This document shows positions 36,700 to 45,657 of a stretch of 64,000 bases of DNA, one piece after another (position 1 is the stretch's first letter; each line of letters opens with the position of its first letter). The position numbers and the translations under genes were made by a program. Source of the DNA: Streptomyces sp. NBC_01198. GTDB taxonomy: Bacteria > Actinomycetota > Actinomycetes > Streptomycetales > Streptomycetaceae. The DNA is taken from contig NZ_CP108568.1 in assembly GCF_036010485.1 (NCBI RefSeq), positions 3,479,001 to 3,543,000 on the forward strand, read 5' to 3'. The notes beneath the pieces are model-generated. The model made no database searches and was not told where the DNA came from. It saw only the letters and a program-made list of their open reading frames with translations.

Positions 36700-37575
36700 C
36701 TACAGCAGCTCGATCCGTACCTCGCGCAGCCGCTCCGGGTCGGCGACGACGTCGATCGCGGTGATCACGCCGCCGGTGAAGGCGAAGGTGAGGACCAGGC
36801 GGAGCCGGCCGGCCGGTGCCATGACCAGGCCGACCGAGCCGTCGACCAGGGCCGGTTCCGTGAAGGCGACCCGGGCCGCGGCGGCCGACGCGCCGCGCGC
36901 CACCCGCTGCCTGCCGCGGACGTCGACCGGCTCCGGCGTCGGGCCCGCCGTCCGGTCCGCGTGCAGCACAACTTCCGGGTCGAGCACCGCGACCAGGGCC
37001 TCGAAGTCGCCGCCGCGCGACGCGGCAAGGAAGGCCTCCACCAGGCGCCGCTGCTCGGCGAGTTCGGCGTCCCGGGCGGCCGGCGCCGCCCCCCGGACGC
37101 GGCGCCTGGCCCGGCTGGCGAGCTGGCGGGCCGCCTCAGGGGTGCGCTCGGTCATCTGGCCGATCTCGTCGAACGGCACCGCGAACATGTCGTGCAGCAC
37201 GAAGGCGACCCGCTCGGCGGGCGCCAGGGTGTCGAGCACCACCAGCATCGCCAGGCCGACCGACTCGGCCAGCAGCGCCTCCTGCTCCGGGTCGGCGCCG
37301 GCCTCGTCCGCGGGCTCGGGCACCGTGTCGTCGAGCGGGTCCTCGCGGCGGGTGACGCGGGCCCTGAGCATGTTCAGGCACAGCCTGGCCACCACCGTGG
37401 TCAGCCATGCCGGCAGGCTGTCGATGTCGCCGGCGCCGGTCCGGGCCAGCCGCAGCCAGGCCTCCTGGACCGCGTCGTCGGCCTCGGCCGCCGAGCCGAG
37501 CATGCGGTAGGCGACCGAACGCAGCCGGGGCCGCTGCTCCTCGAAAAGCCCGGCCAGCGCCGCGTCCTGCTGCAT
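36700..37575 (-). CDS. ECF sigma factor with SnoaL-like C-terminal domain (ECF41-type)
   Basis: A 291-residue protein. Region 2 (LFEEQRPRLRSVAYRMLGSA, DDAVQEAWLRLAR) and region 4 (LAPAERVAFVLHDMFAVPFD, then TPEAARQLASRARRRVRG) are followed by a roughly 110-residue SnoaL/NTF2-like domain. In ECF41-type factors that domain replaces an anti-sigma factor and tunes activity. The linker WLPEP motif of ECF41 is not evident. It is divergent from an NAD(P)-binding protein gene, a common ECF41 neighbour type. Confidence 0.85.
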   Translation of the reverse strand: MQQDAALAGLFEEQRPRLRSVAYRMLGSAAEADDAVQEAWLRLARTGAGDIDSLPAWLTTVVARLCLNMLRARVTRREDPLDDTVPEPADEAGADPEQEALLAESVGLAMLVVLDTLAPAERVAFVLHDMFAVPFDEIGQMTERTPEAARQLASRARRRVRGAAPAARDAELAEQRRLVEAFLAASRGGDFEALVAVLDPEVVLHADRTAGPTPEPVDVRGRQRVARGASAAAARVAFTEPALVDGSVGLVMAPAGRLRLVLTFAFTGGVITAIDVVADPERLREVRIELL

Positions 37576-37649
37576 CGGTCACGTTCCTCTTCCGCCGCGG
37601 GTCACCAAAGTAACCCGCCCGCACCGGGCGAACGTCACAGGAGGAACCC

Positions 37650-38417
37650 ATGATCACCCGGCCCATCCTGCTCACCGGCGGCACCGGCACCCTGGGCCGC
37701 CACGTCCTGCCGATGCTGCGGGACGCCGGCCGCAGCGTCCGGGTGCTCAGCCGGCGCAGCCGCGAATCGGCGGACGACGGCGTCGAGTACGTCACCGGCG
37801 ACCTGCACGAGGACACCGGCGCCGACGCGGCGGTGGCCGGCGTGCACACCGTCCTGCACCTGGCGGGCGCCGCCAAGGGCGACGACGAGACCACCAGGAA
37901 TCTGGTGCGGGCCGCCGCCGGCGCCGGAGTGCGGCACCTGGTCTGCATCTCGGTCATCGGCGCGGACACCGTCCCGCTCGGCTACCTGCGCGCCAAGCTC
38001 GGCGCGGAGCGGGCCGTCATCGACTCGGGGCTGCCCTGGACGATCCTGCGGGCCGCGCAGTTCCACGACCTGGCCCTCACGATGGCCAAGGGCATGACCC
38101 GGCTCCCCGTCGTCCCGGTGCCTTCCGGCCTGCGCCTCCAGCCGGTGGACGTGCGCGACGTCGCCGCCCGGCTGACCGAGCTGGCGCTGGGGTTGCCCGC
38201 GGGCCGGGTGCCCGACCTGGCAGGGCCGACCGTCTACCCGATGGCCGACCTGCTCCGCGGCTACCTGACCGCCAGCGCCAAGCGCCGCCCCCTGGTCCCC
38301 TTCCCGCTGCCCGGCAAGGCCGGCCGCGCCTACCGCAGCGGCGCCAACCTCACGCTGGAGGGTGCGGACACCGGGCGCAGGACGTGGGAGGACTTCCTGG
38401 CCGAGCAGGTGGGGTGA
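37650..38417 (+). CDS. NAD(P)-binding Rossmann protein, NmrA/atypical SDR type
   Basis: A 255-residue protein with the dinucleotide-binding motif ILLTGGTGTLGRHVLPMLRD and downstream SDR-like helices, lacking the classical YxxxK in clear form, as in NmrA-like proteins. ATG at 37650 follows AGGAGGAACCC. Probably a target of the divergent ECF sigma factor, by analogy. Confidence 0.82.
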   Translation: MITRPILLTGGTGTLGRHVLPMLRDAGRSVRVLSRRSRESADDGVEYVTGDLHEDTGADAAVAGVHTVLHLAGAAKGDDETTRNLVRAAAGAGVRHLVCISVIGADTVPLGYLRAKLGAERAVIDSGLPWTILRAAQFHDLALTMAKGMTRLPVVPVPSGLRLQPVDVRDVAARLTELALGLPAGRVPDLAGPTVYPMADLLRGYLTASAKRRPLVPFPLPGKAGRAYRSGANLTLEGADTGRRTWEDFLAEQVG

Positions 38418-38514
38418 GCAGCGCGGCCACCCGGGCGGCGAGCGCGGCCGGGCCGGCCGGGGCCCAGGCCGGACGGCTGGGGAGGTCGGCCGCCCGCGTA
38501 CGGCTGCCGGCCGC

Positions 38515-39798
38515 TCAGCGGAGCAGGCGGAAGGTGGTGAGGACCGTTTCGGTCTGCAGGTCGACCTGGACCGGCACCGGAAGCCAGGTCAGGCCGTGGC
38601 CCGCGGCCAGGTCTTCCGCCCAGCGGGACAGCCGCCGCACGCCCTTGAGGAGCAGCAGCCGGGCCGGGGGGTCCTCGGACGCCGCGAGGAGCTGGAGCAG
38701 CGCGCCCACGGCCCGCAGCGACATCCGGCGGGCCGCGATGTCCAGCGCGGCCACGTGCGCGCGCGACAACCGCACCGGCGAGGGGTGCAGCCGCTCCCAC
38801 TCGTCCGCCACCCGCGGGCCCATCGCGACCAGGCCGTCCGCGATACGCAGCAGCCGCGCCCCGTCCGCGCCGGGCGGCGGCAGCTGCCGTACCTCGGAGA
38901 GCATGGTGCGGGCCAGGCCGGACTGGTGCCGCAGCAGGGCCGCCACGTCGGCCAGGGCGCGGGCGGGGTCGGGGTGCGGGCTGCTGTCGGACACGCCGGG
39001 GCTCGCCCACATCGGCACCTCGAACAGCGCGGTCATCCCGCCGTAGGTGTGCGGCCGGATCCAGGTGGACCGGCTGACGTCCTCGGGCAGGCTGTCGAAC
39101 TGGGCGCGTTCGCCGGGCCCGGGCATGAGGTAGACGCCGGGCCCTGACGAGCGCCAGTACAGGGCGTCGTACGTCCCGGTCTGCACCGGCACGTCCCGCT
39201 CGGCGGAGAGCTTGCCGAGCGCTTCGGCCAGCCCGGGCAGGTCCCGGGTGAGCTGGATCCAGCTGCCGCCGATGTCGTTGCCGTGCAACGAGCACTGCAG
39301 CTCCGGGCGCAGCTCGTCGATGAGCCCTGTGAGCGCCTGGGATTCGGGGAGTTGGTCCTGCGGCGGGCGGATCGACGGCGCCCACTCGGGCTGTTCGTCG
39401 GCCGGCGGCCGGTAGGCGTGCCGGAAGTGCTCGGCGGGGGTCCGGCGGACGGCGGGCCCTGTCTCGCTGCGCAGGGTGCCGTCGGGGTCGAGGCAGAGCA
39501 GGAAGTGCCAGGCGGCGCCGGAGCCGACGTGCAGCTGCGGGTCGAGCGCGACGCGTTCCGCGATCCGCAACGCGCTGGCGGCGCCGACCCGTTCGTCGGA
39601 GTGCGGTCCCGCGACGACCAGGACGTTGCGAACCCGGGGGCGGTCGCGGCCGACGGTGAGCAGATACAGCGGGCGGCCCTCCCGCGACCGGCCGACCACC
39701 CGCAGGGTGCACAGCCCCGGCCTGAACCGGACGAACGCGGAGGCCGCTGCGACGACCCCCGCGACGCCTGGATACGCATCGACCGTGCTGTGGCTCAC
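38515..39798 (-). CDS. M14-family zinc carboxypeptidase-like protein, first paralogue
   Basis: A 427-residue predicted peptidase. The HXXE zinc motif (GPHSDE, His66 and Glu69), the third zinc His172 (SLHGND), and the catalytic Glu260 (ALFEVPMW) are all present. There is no signal peptide, so it is probably cytoplasmic. Its GTG overlaps the stop of a 24-residue peptide gene (GTGA), suggesting it acts on that peptide. A paralogue at 41249-42550 shares its upstream element. Confidence 0.85.
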   Translation of the reverse strand: MSHSTVDAYPGVAGVVAAASAFVRFRPGLCTLRVVGRSREGRPLYLLTVGRDRPRVRNVLVVAGPHSDERVGAASALRIAERVALDPQLHVGSGAAWHFLLCLDPDGTLRSETGPAVRRTPAEHFRHAYRPPADEQPEWAPSIRPPQDQLPESQALTGLIDELRPELQCSLHGNDIGGSWIQLTRDLPGLAEALGKLSAERDVPVQTGTYDALYWRSSGPGVYLMPGPGERAQFDSLPEDVSRSTWIRPHTYGGMTALFEVPMWASPGVSDSSPHPDPARALADVAALLRHQSGLARTMLSEVRQLPPPGADGARLLRIADGLVAMGPRVADEWERLHPSPVRLSRAHVAALDIAARRMSLRAVGALLQLLAASEDPPARLLLLKGVRRLSRWAEDLAAGHGLTWLPVPVQVDLQTETVLTTFRLLR

Positions 39799-39869
39799 GT
39801 CCCGTTGGAGTTGCTGTCGCCGGTGGTCTCCTTCTTGTCCAGCCGCCGGATGACGATGGTGCTCGCCAT
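39795..39869 (-). CDS. 24-residue peptide, candidate modification substrate
   Basis: ATG at 39869, TGA at 39795-39797, overlapping the M14 GTG by 4 nt. GGGGAG lies 6 nt before the ATG. The peptide begins MASTIVIRRLDKKETT and ends DSNSNGT: a basic helix-prone N-terminus and a polar Ser/Asn/Thr tail, the profile of a leader plus small core. It is too small for a free-standing folded protein. Confidence 0.65.
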   Translation of the reverse strand: MASTIVIRRLDKKETTGDSNSNGT

Positions 39870-39900
39870 GCTGACTCCCCTCTCCTGTCCAAGTCGGTTG

Positions 39901-39955
39901 CTGCGCACGGGAGTTGACTCTTCACCCCGGGTGACTCCCATGCCTTGTCAGAGTC
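39901..39955 (-). promoter_or_regulatory. conserved upstream element of the peptide/M14 operon
   Basis: Three blocks match the element at 42631-42688 in the same order: CTGCGCACGGGAGTTGAC (39901-39918), the palindrome TCACCCCGGGTGA (39922-39934), and GCCTTGTCAGAGTC (39942-39955). Both copies lie upstream of M14 genes in the same orientation. The palindrome may be an operator. The ThiF gene begins 54 nt to the right. Confidence 0.65.
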
Positions 39956-40008
39956 CGGCGGCGCGGCGACAGTGTCAAGAAGGGCGACGGGGGAAGGGAG
40001 TGGCCCAG

Positions 40009-41172
40009 ATGACGGCACTGACCGAGCGGGACGTCGGAGGCGCGGACGCGGAGTTGCGCCGGCCGCGGATCAAACCGGAGCACCGCGCGTATCGGACGGT
40101 CGACGGCAACGTCAGGATCGGCAGCGTCATCTACGGTATCGGCGCGGAGATCACCGACCCTGACGGCTGGATCTGGACGCTCACCCAGCTGATGGACGGC
40201 ACCCGCAGCGGGCCGCGGATCGCGGCGGAGGTCACCGCGCTGCACCCGGCCGCGGTGCGGCCGGAGACGGTCGGCGCGGCGATGGGCGAACTCCGGCAGG
40301 CCGGCTTCGTGGAGGACGCGGCGGCCCCGCTGCCGCCCGGCCTGGCCGAACGCGACCTGCTGCGGCACACCCGCGGGGTGGCGCTGCTGCGCTGGATGGA
40401 CCTCAGCCCGCGGGCCAGCCCCTGGCAGGCGCAGCTGCGATTACGCGACGCCAGTGCCCTGGTGCTCGGCGTCGGCGGTACGGGGGGCGCCGCCGCGCAG
40501 ATCCTCACCGCGGCGGGGGTCGGGCGACTGCACGTCGTGGACCCCGACACCGTCGAACTGTCCAACCTCAACCGCCAGTTGCTCTACGGCGAGGCCGACA
40601 TCGGGCACCCCAAGGCCGATGCCGCGGTGGCCGCGCTGCGCGCCCTGAACTCCGATGCGGCCGTCACCGGTGAACGCCGGGAGATCCGCGGCCAGGACGC
40701 GCTGGCGGCGCTGATCGCCGAAGGGCCGCCGTACGACGTGCTGGTGCTCGGGGCGGACCGCCCGCCGGAGATCCGCCGCTGGGCGAACCGGGTCTGCCTG
40801 GCCGCGAACCTCCCCTGGGTGGAGGGCGGTTACCGCGGCCCGCTGGTCACCGCGGGCGTCCACGTACCTGGTTCCGGGCCGTGCTGGGAGTGCCAGCGGG
40901 CCGGCGAGTCCGAGCGCCGCGACCTGCGGCTCGCGCCCGGCCAGGACGAGGCCGCCACCTCGCCGCGGATGCCGTGGAATCCGGCCAGCGCGGTGACCGC
41001 GACGCTGTCCGGCACCCTGGTCGCCCATGCCGCCCTCGCACTGCTGACCGGCGTCCCGCCGATGCGCCCCGGCTTCCGCTACGGCGTCAACCTGATGTCC
41101 CTGGGCGACCCCGTCCTCCAGCGCCATCCCCGCCGCCCCGACTGCCCGGCCTGCGGGGAGGCCGCGGGGTGA
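40009..41172 (+). CDS. RRE-ThiF fusion: E1-like adenylating enzyme
   Basis: A 387-residue protein. Residues about 20-105 look like a PqqD-type RiPP recognition element (winged helix) ending DGTRSGPRIAAEVTALHP and ELRQAGFVED. Residues 145-387 are an E1/ThiF domain: nucleotide motif GVGGTGGAAA (154-163), acidic VVDPDTVELSNLNRQ with Asp178 and Arg189, and a structural zinc site of CxxC pairs (292/295 and 379/382). Such proteins adenylate peptide or carrier C-termini. ATG at 40009; GTG at 40000 is an alternative. Divergent from the peptide/M14 pair. Confidence 0.82.
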   Translation: MTALTERDVGGADAELRRPRIKPEHRAYRTVDGNVRIGSVIYGIGAEITDPDGWIWTLTQLMDGTRSGPRIAAEVTALHPAAVRPETVGAAMGELRQAGFVEDAAAPLPPGLAERDLLRHTRGVALLRWMDLSPRASPWQAQLRLRDASALVLGVGGTGGAAAQILTAAGVGRLHVVDPDTVELSNLNRQLLYGEADIGHPKADAAVAALRALNSDAAVTGERREIRGQDALAALIAEGPPYDVLVLGADRPPEIRRWANRVCLAANLPWVEGGYRGPLVTAGVHVPGSGPCWECQRAGESERRDLRLAPGQDEAATSPRMPWNPASAVTATLSGTLVAHAALALLTGVPPMRPGFRYGVNLMSLGDPVLQRHPRRPDCPACGEAAG

Positions 41173-41248
41173 GGGGCGCGGTGAGCCGCGAGCCGCCGTG
41201 GGGTAGCCGCGGTCAGCCGCCGACCAGCCGGCGGGGTGAGCCGCCCGG

Positions 41249-42550
41249 TCAGCCGAGCCGGTCGACGGCTGCGAGTACCGTCCTGGCCTGCAGCTCGACC
41301 TGGTCGTAGACGGGCACCCAGCGGGCGTCGAGGGTCGACACCAGCTCCCGCGCACCCGCGTCCAGCCGGCGTTCGAGCCGGCCGCGCAGCCGCCCCGGCT
41401 CGGCGGCCGGATCGCCGTCGCCGAGCGGCTGCTCGTCCAGCAGCCGCAGCAGCATCCCGGCCGCCCGCAGCGGAATCCGCCGCGAGGTGATGTCCAGCGC
41501 GGCGACCTGCGCCATCGTCAGCGGCGGCTGCGGGTCGGCCGCGAGCCGGTCGTACTCCGCGGCGAGCGCCGCGAACGCGCCGACCGCGTCCCGCACCCCG
41601 CTCAGCAGCTGCGCGCCGCTGCTGCCGGGCTCGCCGGGGCTGCCGATGACCGGCAGCGCCCGGTCCAGGGTGGCGGTGAGCGCGGCGCCGTCCTTGCGCA
41701 GCCTCGCGGCCATCACGGCGACCGCGTGCGACGGTTCGGGGTGCGGGGCGGCGTCGGCGACCCGCCGGGTGGCCCACATGGGCACCTCGACCAGCGCGGT
41801 CATCCCGCCGTGCCGGTGCGGGCGGCACCACGTGGAGCCGCCCGCCTTCGCCGGCTCACCGCCGGGCTGCTGCCGCCCGCCGCCGGGCGGCAGCACGTAC
41901 ACGCCAGGACCCGAGCCCTGCCAGAACAGCGTGTCGTAGGTGCCGGCCTGCACGGGGATGTCGAGTTCCGCGGCGTACTTCCCGAACGGCTCAGCCAGGC
42001 CCGGGATGTCGGCGGTCAGCCGCACCGAACTGCCGCCGACGTCGGTGCCGTGCAGCGTGCACTGCAGGAACGGCCGCAGCTCGTCGATGACGGCCAGCAG
42101 TGCGTAGGTCTCAGGGAGTTCGTCGCCGGCGGCGCGGAAGGAGCCCGCGCGCTCGGGCTGTTCACCGGCGGCCGGGCGGTAGGTGTGCCGGAAGTGGACG
42201 GCCGGCGGCCGGGGTCCCGCCGGTCCCGTCTCGTTGAGCAGGGTGCCGTCGGGGTCGAGGCACAGCAGGAAATCCCAGGTCAGATCGGCGTCGGCCATCC
42301 GGTGGCGGTCGGCGACCGCCTGCTCGGCCAGCCACAGCACCGCGCCGCCGCCGGCCTGCTCGTCCGGGTGCGGCCCGGCCACCACCAGCACGTGCCGCCT
42401 GCCGTGCCCGACCGACAGCAGCCACAGCGGGCGCCCCGCCCTGGACTCCCCGGCCAGCCGCATCCGGCACAGGTCCGGGTGCCGCGCGCTGAGCAGGCGG
42501 GCCGCCGCCGCGACACCGGACACGGTCGGATACGCGTCTGGCCCGCGCAT
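41249..42550 (-). CDS. M14-family zinc carboxypeptidase-like protein, second paralogue
   Basis: A 433-residue paralogue of the protein at 38515-39798. Zinc residues His61, Glu64 (GPHPDE) and His167 (TLHGTD) and catalytic Glu255 (ALVEVPMW) are intact. ATG at 42550 with GGAGGAG upstream. It has the same conserved upstream element as its paralogue but no clear coupled peptide gene. It converges on the ThiF gene. Confidence 0.85.
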   Translation of the reverse strand: MRGPDAYPTVSGVAAAARLLSARHPDLCRMRLAGESRAGRPLWLLSVGHGRRHVLVVAGPHPDEQAGGGAVLWLAEQAVADRHRMADADLTWDFLLCLDPDGTLLNETGPAGPRPPAVHFRHTYRPAAGEQPERAGSFRAAGDELPETYALLAVIDELRPFLQCTLHGTDVGGSSVRLTADIPGLAEPFGKYAAELDIPVQAGTYDTLFWQGSGPGVYVLPPGGGRQQPGGEPAKAGGSTWCRPHRHGGMTALVEVPMWATRRVADAAPHPEPSHAVAVMAARLRKDGAALTATLDRALPVIGSPGEPGSSGAQLLSGVRDAVGAFAALAAEYDRLAADPQPPLTMAQVAALDITSRRIPLRAAGMLLRLLDEQPLGDGDPAAEPGRLRGRLERRLDAGARELVSTLDARWVPVYDQVELQARTVLAAVDRLG

Positions 42551-42630
42551 GACGGCTCCTCCTCGGCTGGGCGGCACTGCGGAAGTCCCTGTTCACCTGT
42601 TGAACGTCCCGCCGGTCCATCTCCCCCGTA

Positions 42631-42688
42631 CTGCACGGGAATTGACGGTGCGCACCCGCGGTGACCGCGGGCGCGCCTGCTCAGACTC
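42631..42688 (-). promoter_or_regulatory. second copy of the conserved M14 upstream element
   Basis: CTGCACGGGAATTGAC (42631-42646), the partial palindrome CACCCGCGGTG (42653-42663), and GCCTGCTCAGACTC (42675-42688) align with the copy at 39901-39955. It lies between the M14 paralogue and the flavin-reductase stop. Confidence 0.65.
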
Positions 42689-42694
42689 TGCGGG

Positions 42695-43423
42695 TCACCG
42701 CCGGGTGTCAAGGGCGCCCCGGCCGCCCCCCGCCACCCGGGACCGCTCGATGTCGGGCCCGCGGTAGGTCTGCTCCGGGATCCGCGCCAGCGTCGACTCC
42801 CGCACCCGCGGCCCGAGCCCGTACAGGTGCTGGAAGCTCATGATGAGCGGACGCCAGCGGTCCGGGTCGATACGGTCGGCGGAGCCCGGCACCCGGATCT
42901 CGTCGTGCACCAGCACGCGCTGGATCCGCACCTCGAAGACAATGATGCCGCCGCGCTGCTCCGGGTCGTCCTCGGCCAGCGGGTGGGTGGCCTCCAGCAC
43001 GGCCTCCATCGCCACGGGGCACTCCGCCGCCCGCGGCGGCCGTACGGTTTCCGACGCCAGCGCCGTCAGGCCCGCCCGGCCGAACTTGTCCCTCTCGTGG
43101 CGATACCCGCGCTCCGCCTTCCCCGGCGGCACCGGGTTGCGCCCGGTGGTCAGCGCCAGCCGGTCGACCGCACCGGCCAGCCGGTCGTCGGGCAGGTTGA
43201 GCACGCACTCCCGCTCCCGCAGCAGGTTGCGCGCGGTCTGCGACCGCGCCCCCAGCCCGAGCATGCACCGCCACCCCAGCCAGAAGGCCGACGACATCGG
43301 CGCCAGGTTCGGCGTGACGCCGTCCTCGTTGACGGTCGACAGGAGCACGACGGGGGTGCCGAAGTAGAGGATGCCGGGCTCGATACGGGTGTGGTCGATC
43401 GCCACGGTGTTCTGTGAGGTCAT
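42695..43423 (-). CDS. flavin-reductase-like FMN-binding protein
   Basis: A 242-residue split-barrel protein. ILYFGTPVVLLSTVNEDGVT and NLAPMSSAFWLGWRCMLGLG are typical of the FMN-binding flavin-reductase/DIM6-NTAB family. It may supply reduced flavin or bind a flavin itself; the partner is unknown. ATG at 43423. Confidence 0.82.
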   Translation of the reverse strand: MTSQNTVAIDHTRIEPGILYFGTPVVLLSTVNEDGVTPNLAPMSSAFWLGWRCMLGLGARSQTARNLLRERECVLNLPDDRLAGAVDRLALTTGRNPVPPGKAERGYRHERDKFGRAGLTALASETVRPPRAAECPVAMEAVLEATHPLAEDDPEQRGGIIVFEVRIQRVLVHDEIRVPGSADRIDPDRWRPLIMSFQHLYGLGPRVRESTLARIPEQTYRGPDIERSRVAGGGRGALDTRR

Positions 43424-43519
43424 GCCCTCACTCTGCCCGCGGCCACAGGGGGGTGCTGGCGGTTGACGGACGCCACGTCCCCGCGGGCGGGGGGCCACCT
43501 GCGGCGGCGCTGCGCCTTC

Positions 43520-43575
43520 CCGCCGTCGTGGTCGCGCGCGCGGTTCCCCGCGCCCTTGGGGGCGCGGGGCCGCGC
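43520..43575. repeat. solitary copy of the intergenic repeat
   Basis: CCGTCGTGGTCGCGCGCGCG and GTTCCCCGCGCCC match units of the array at 1287-1507. It lies just past the asd stop codon. Confidence 0.6.
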
Positions 43576-43577
43576 GG

Positions 43578-44681
<1,104 letters not shown>

Positions 44682-44713
44682 TCACCGCAGCGGCGGGCGG
44701 CCGGCGAATGGTT

Positions 44714-45541
44714 TCAGGTGCCGAGACGTACGCCGGCCAGCGCCTGCGGGCTCGCGGGCAGCAGCGGCAGCCGCACGTCAGGGGTCGGGATACGGCCCTG
44801 GGCGTGCAGCGCCGCCTTGATCACGGTCGGGTTGGGCTCCCGGAAGAGCGCGGCGGCCCGCGCCGCGAGCCGGTGGCCCAGCCGCCGGTCGCCGGTGGCG
44901 GCCAGCTCGGCCCACGCGGCGGTGTCCAGGTGCGCGGAGGCCAGGACGGCGCCGGTGGCGCCGAGGGCGAGCAGCGCGGGTGCGAAGAGGTCGTCGCCGG
45001 CGAGCACGTCGAAGCCGGCCGGGCGGTCGCCGAGCAGGTCGACGGTCTCGGCGTCGATGCCGCCGACCGCGTACTTCACCCCGGTCACGCCGGGGATCGC
45101 GGCCAGCTCCCGCAGGGTGCGGGCGGAGAGCGGCTGCCCGGTGCGGTAGGGAACGTGGTAGACGATCAGCGGTACGGGGCTGCGGGCGGCCAGTGCGGTG
45201 AAGTGCGCGACGACCCCGGCTTCACCCGGACGGACGAAGGCCGGCACGGTCGCCAGGGCCGCGTCGGGCGGCTCCGCCCACTCCCCGAGCCCGCGCCGCC
45301 CGTCGCCGACCCCGACCACGAACCGCGCCCCGGCCCGCCGGCACACCCGCCCGACGAGCTCGACGACCCTGCCCCGCTCGCCCGCGTCCAGGCTCTCCGG
45401 CTCCCCGGTCGTCCCGAGCGCCACCAGCCCCCGCGCCCCGCCGGCCAGGACCTCCCCGGCGAGGGCTTCGAGCGCGTCGTAGGCGACGTCGCCGGAGGCG
45501 GTGAACGGGGTGATGAGCGGTACGTACAGGGCCGGGGTCAT
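44714..45541 (-). CDS. dihydrodipicolinate-synthase-family aldolase
   Basis: A 275-residue DHDPS/NAL-type TIM barrel. The catalytic Tyr lies in VYHVPYRTGQ, the Schiff-base Lys in VTGVKYAVGG, and LGTTGEPESL is the substrate loop. It is next to asd, suggesting a role in the lysine/DAP branch, but it is shorter than typical DapA (about 290-300) and could act on another oxo acid. Confidence 0.85.
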   Translation of the reverse strand: MTPALYVPLITPFTASGDVAYDALEALAGEVLAGGARGLVALGTTGEPESLDAGERGRVVELVGRVCRRAGARFVVGVGDGRRGLGEWAEPPDAALATVPAFVRPGEAGVVAHFTALAARSPVPLIVYHVPYRTGQPLSARTLRELAAIPGVTGVKYAVGGIDAETVDLLGDRPAGFDVLAGDDLFAPALLALGATGAVLASAHLDTAAWAELAATGDRRLGHRLAARAAALFREPNPTVIKAALHAQGRIPTPDVRLPLLPASPQALAGVRLGT

Positions 45542-45657
45542 GGGTGCGAGTCTGACCCGGCGGGACGTGGTAGGTCCAGTGACATCCCATGGGGTGAACC
45601 GTTAAGCAGCGCTAATGCTTGTGCGCGGACCCCCGGCCCGCGCCGCCGGTCCCCGGG

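Noticed and set aside
38515..42550. Microcin-C-like (MccB) system
   Set aside because: The E1 domain fits, but the peptide does not end in Asn, there is no exporter, and the M14 peptidases are not the MccF type; the similarity is only general.
42571..42650. Short peptide frames upstream of the second M14 gene (one of about 20 codons overlapping the promoter block, one running into the M14 gene)
   Set aside because: The first overlaps the conserved DNA element and has no counterpart peptide at the first paralogue; the second has no stop before the M14 start and a poor ribosome site.
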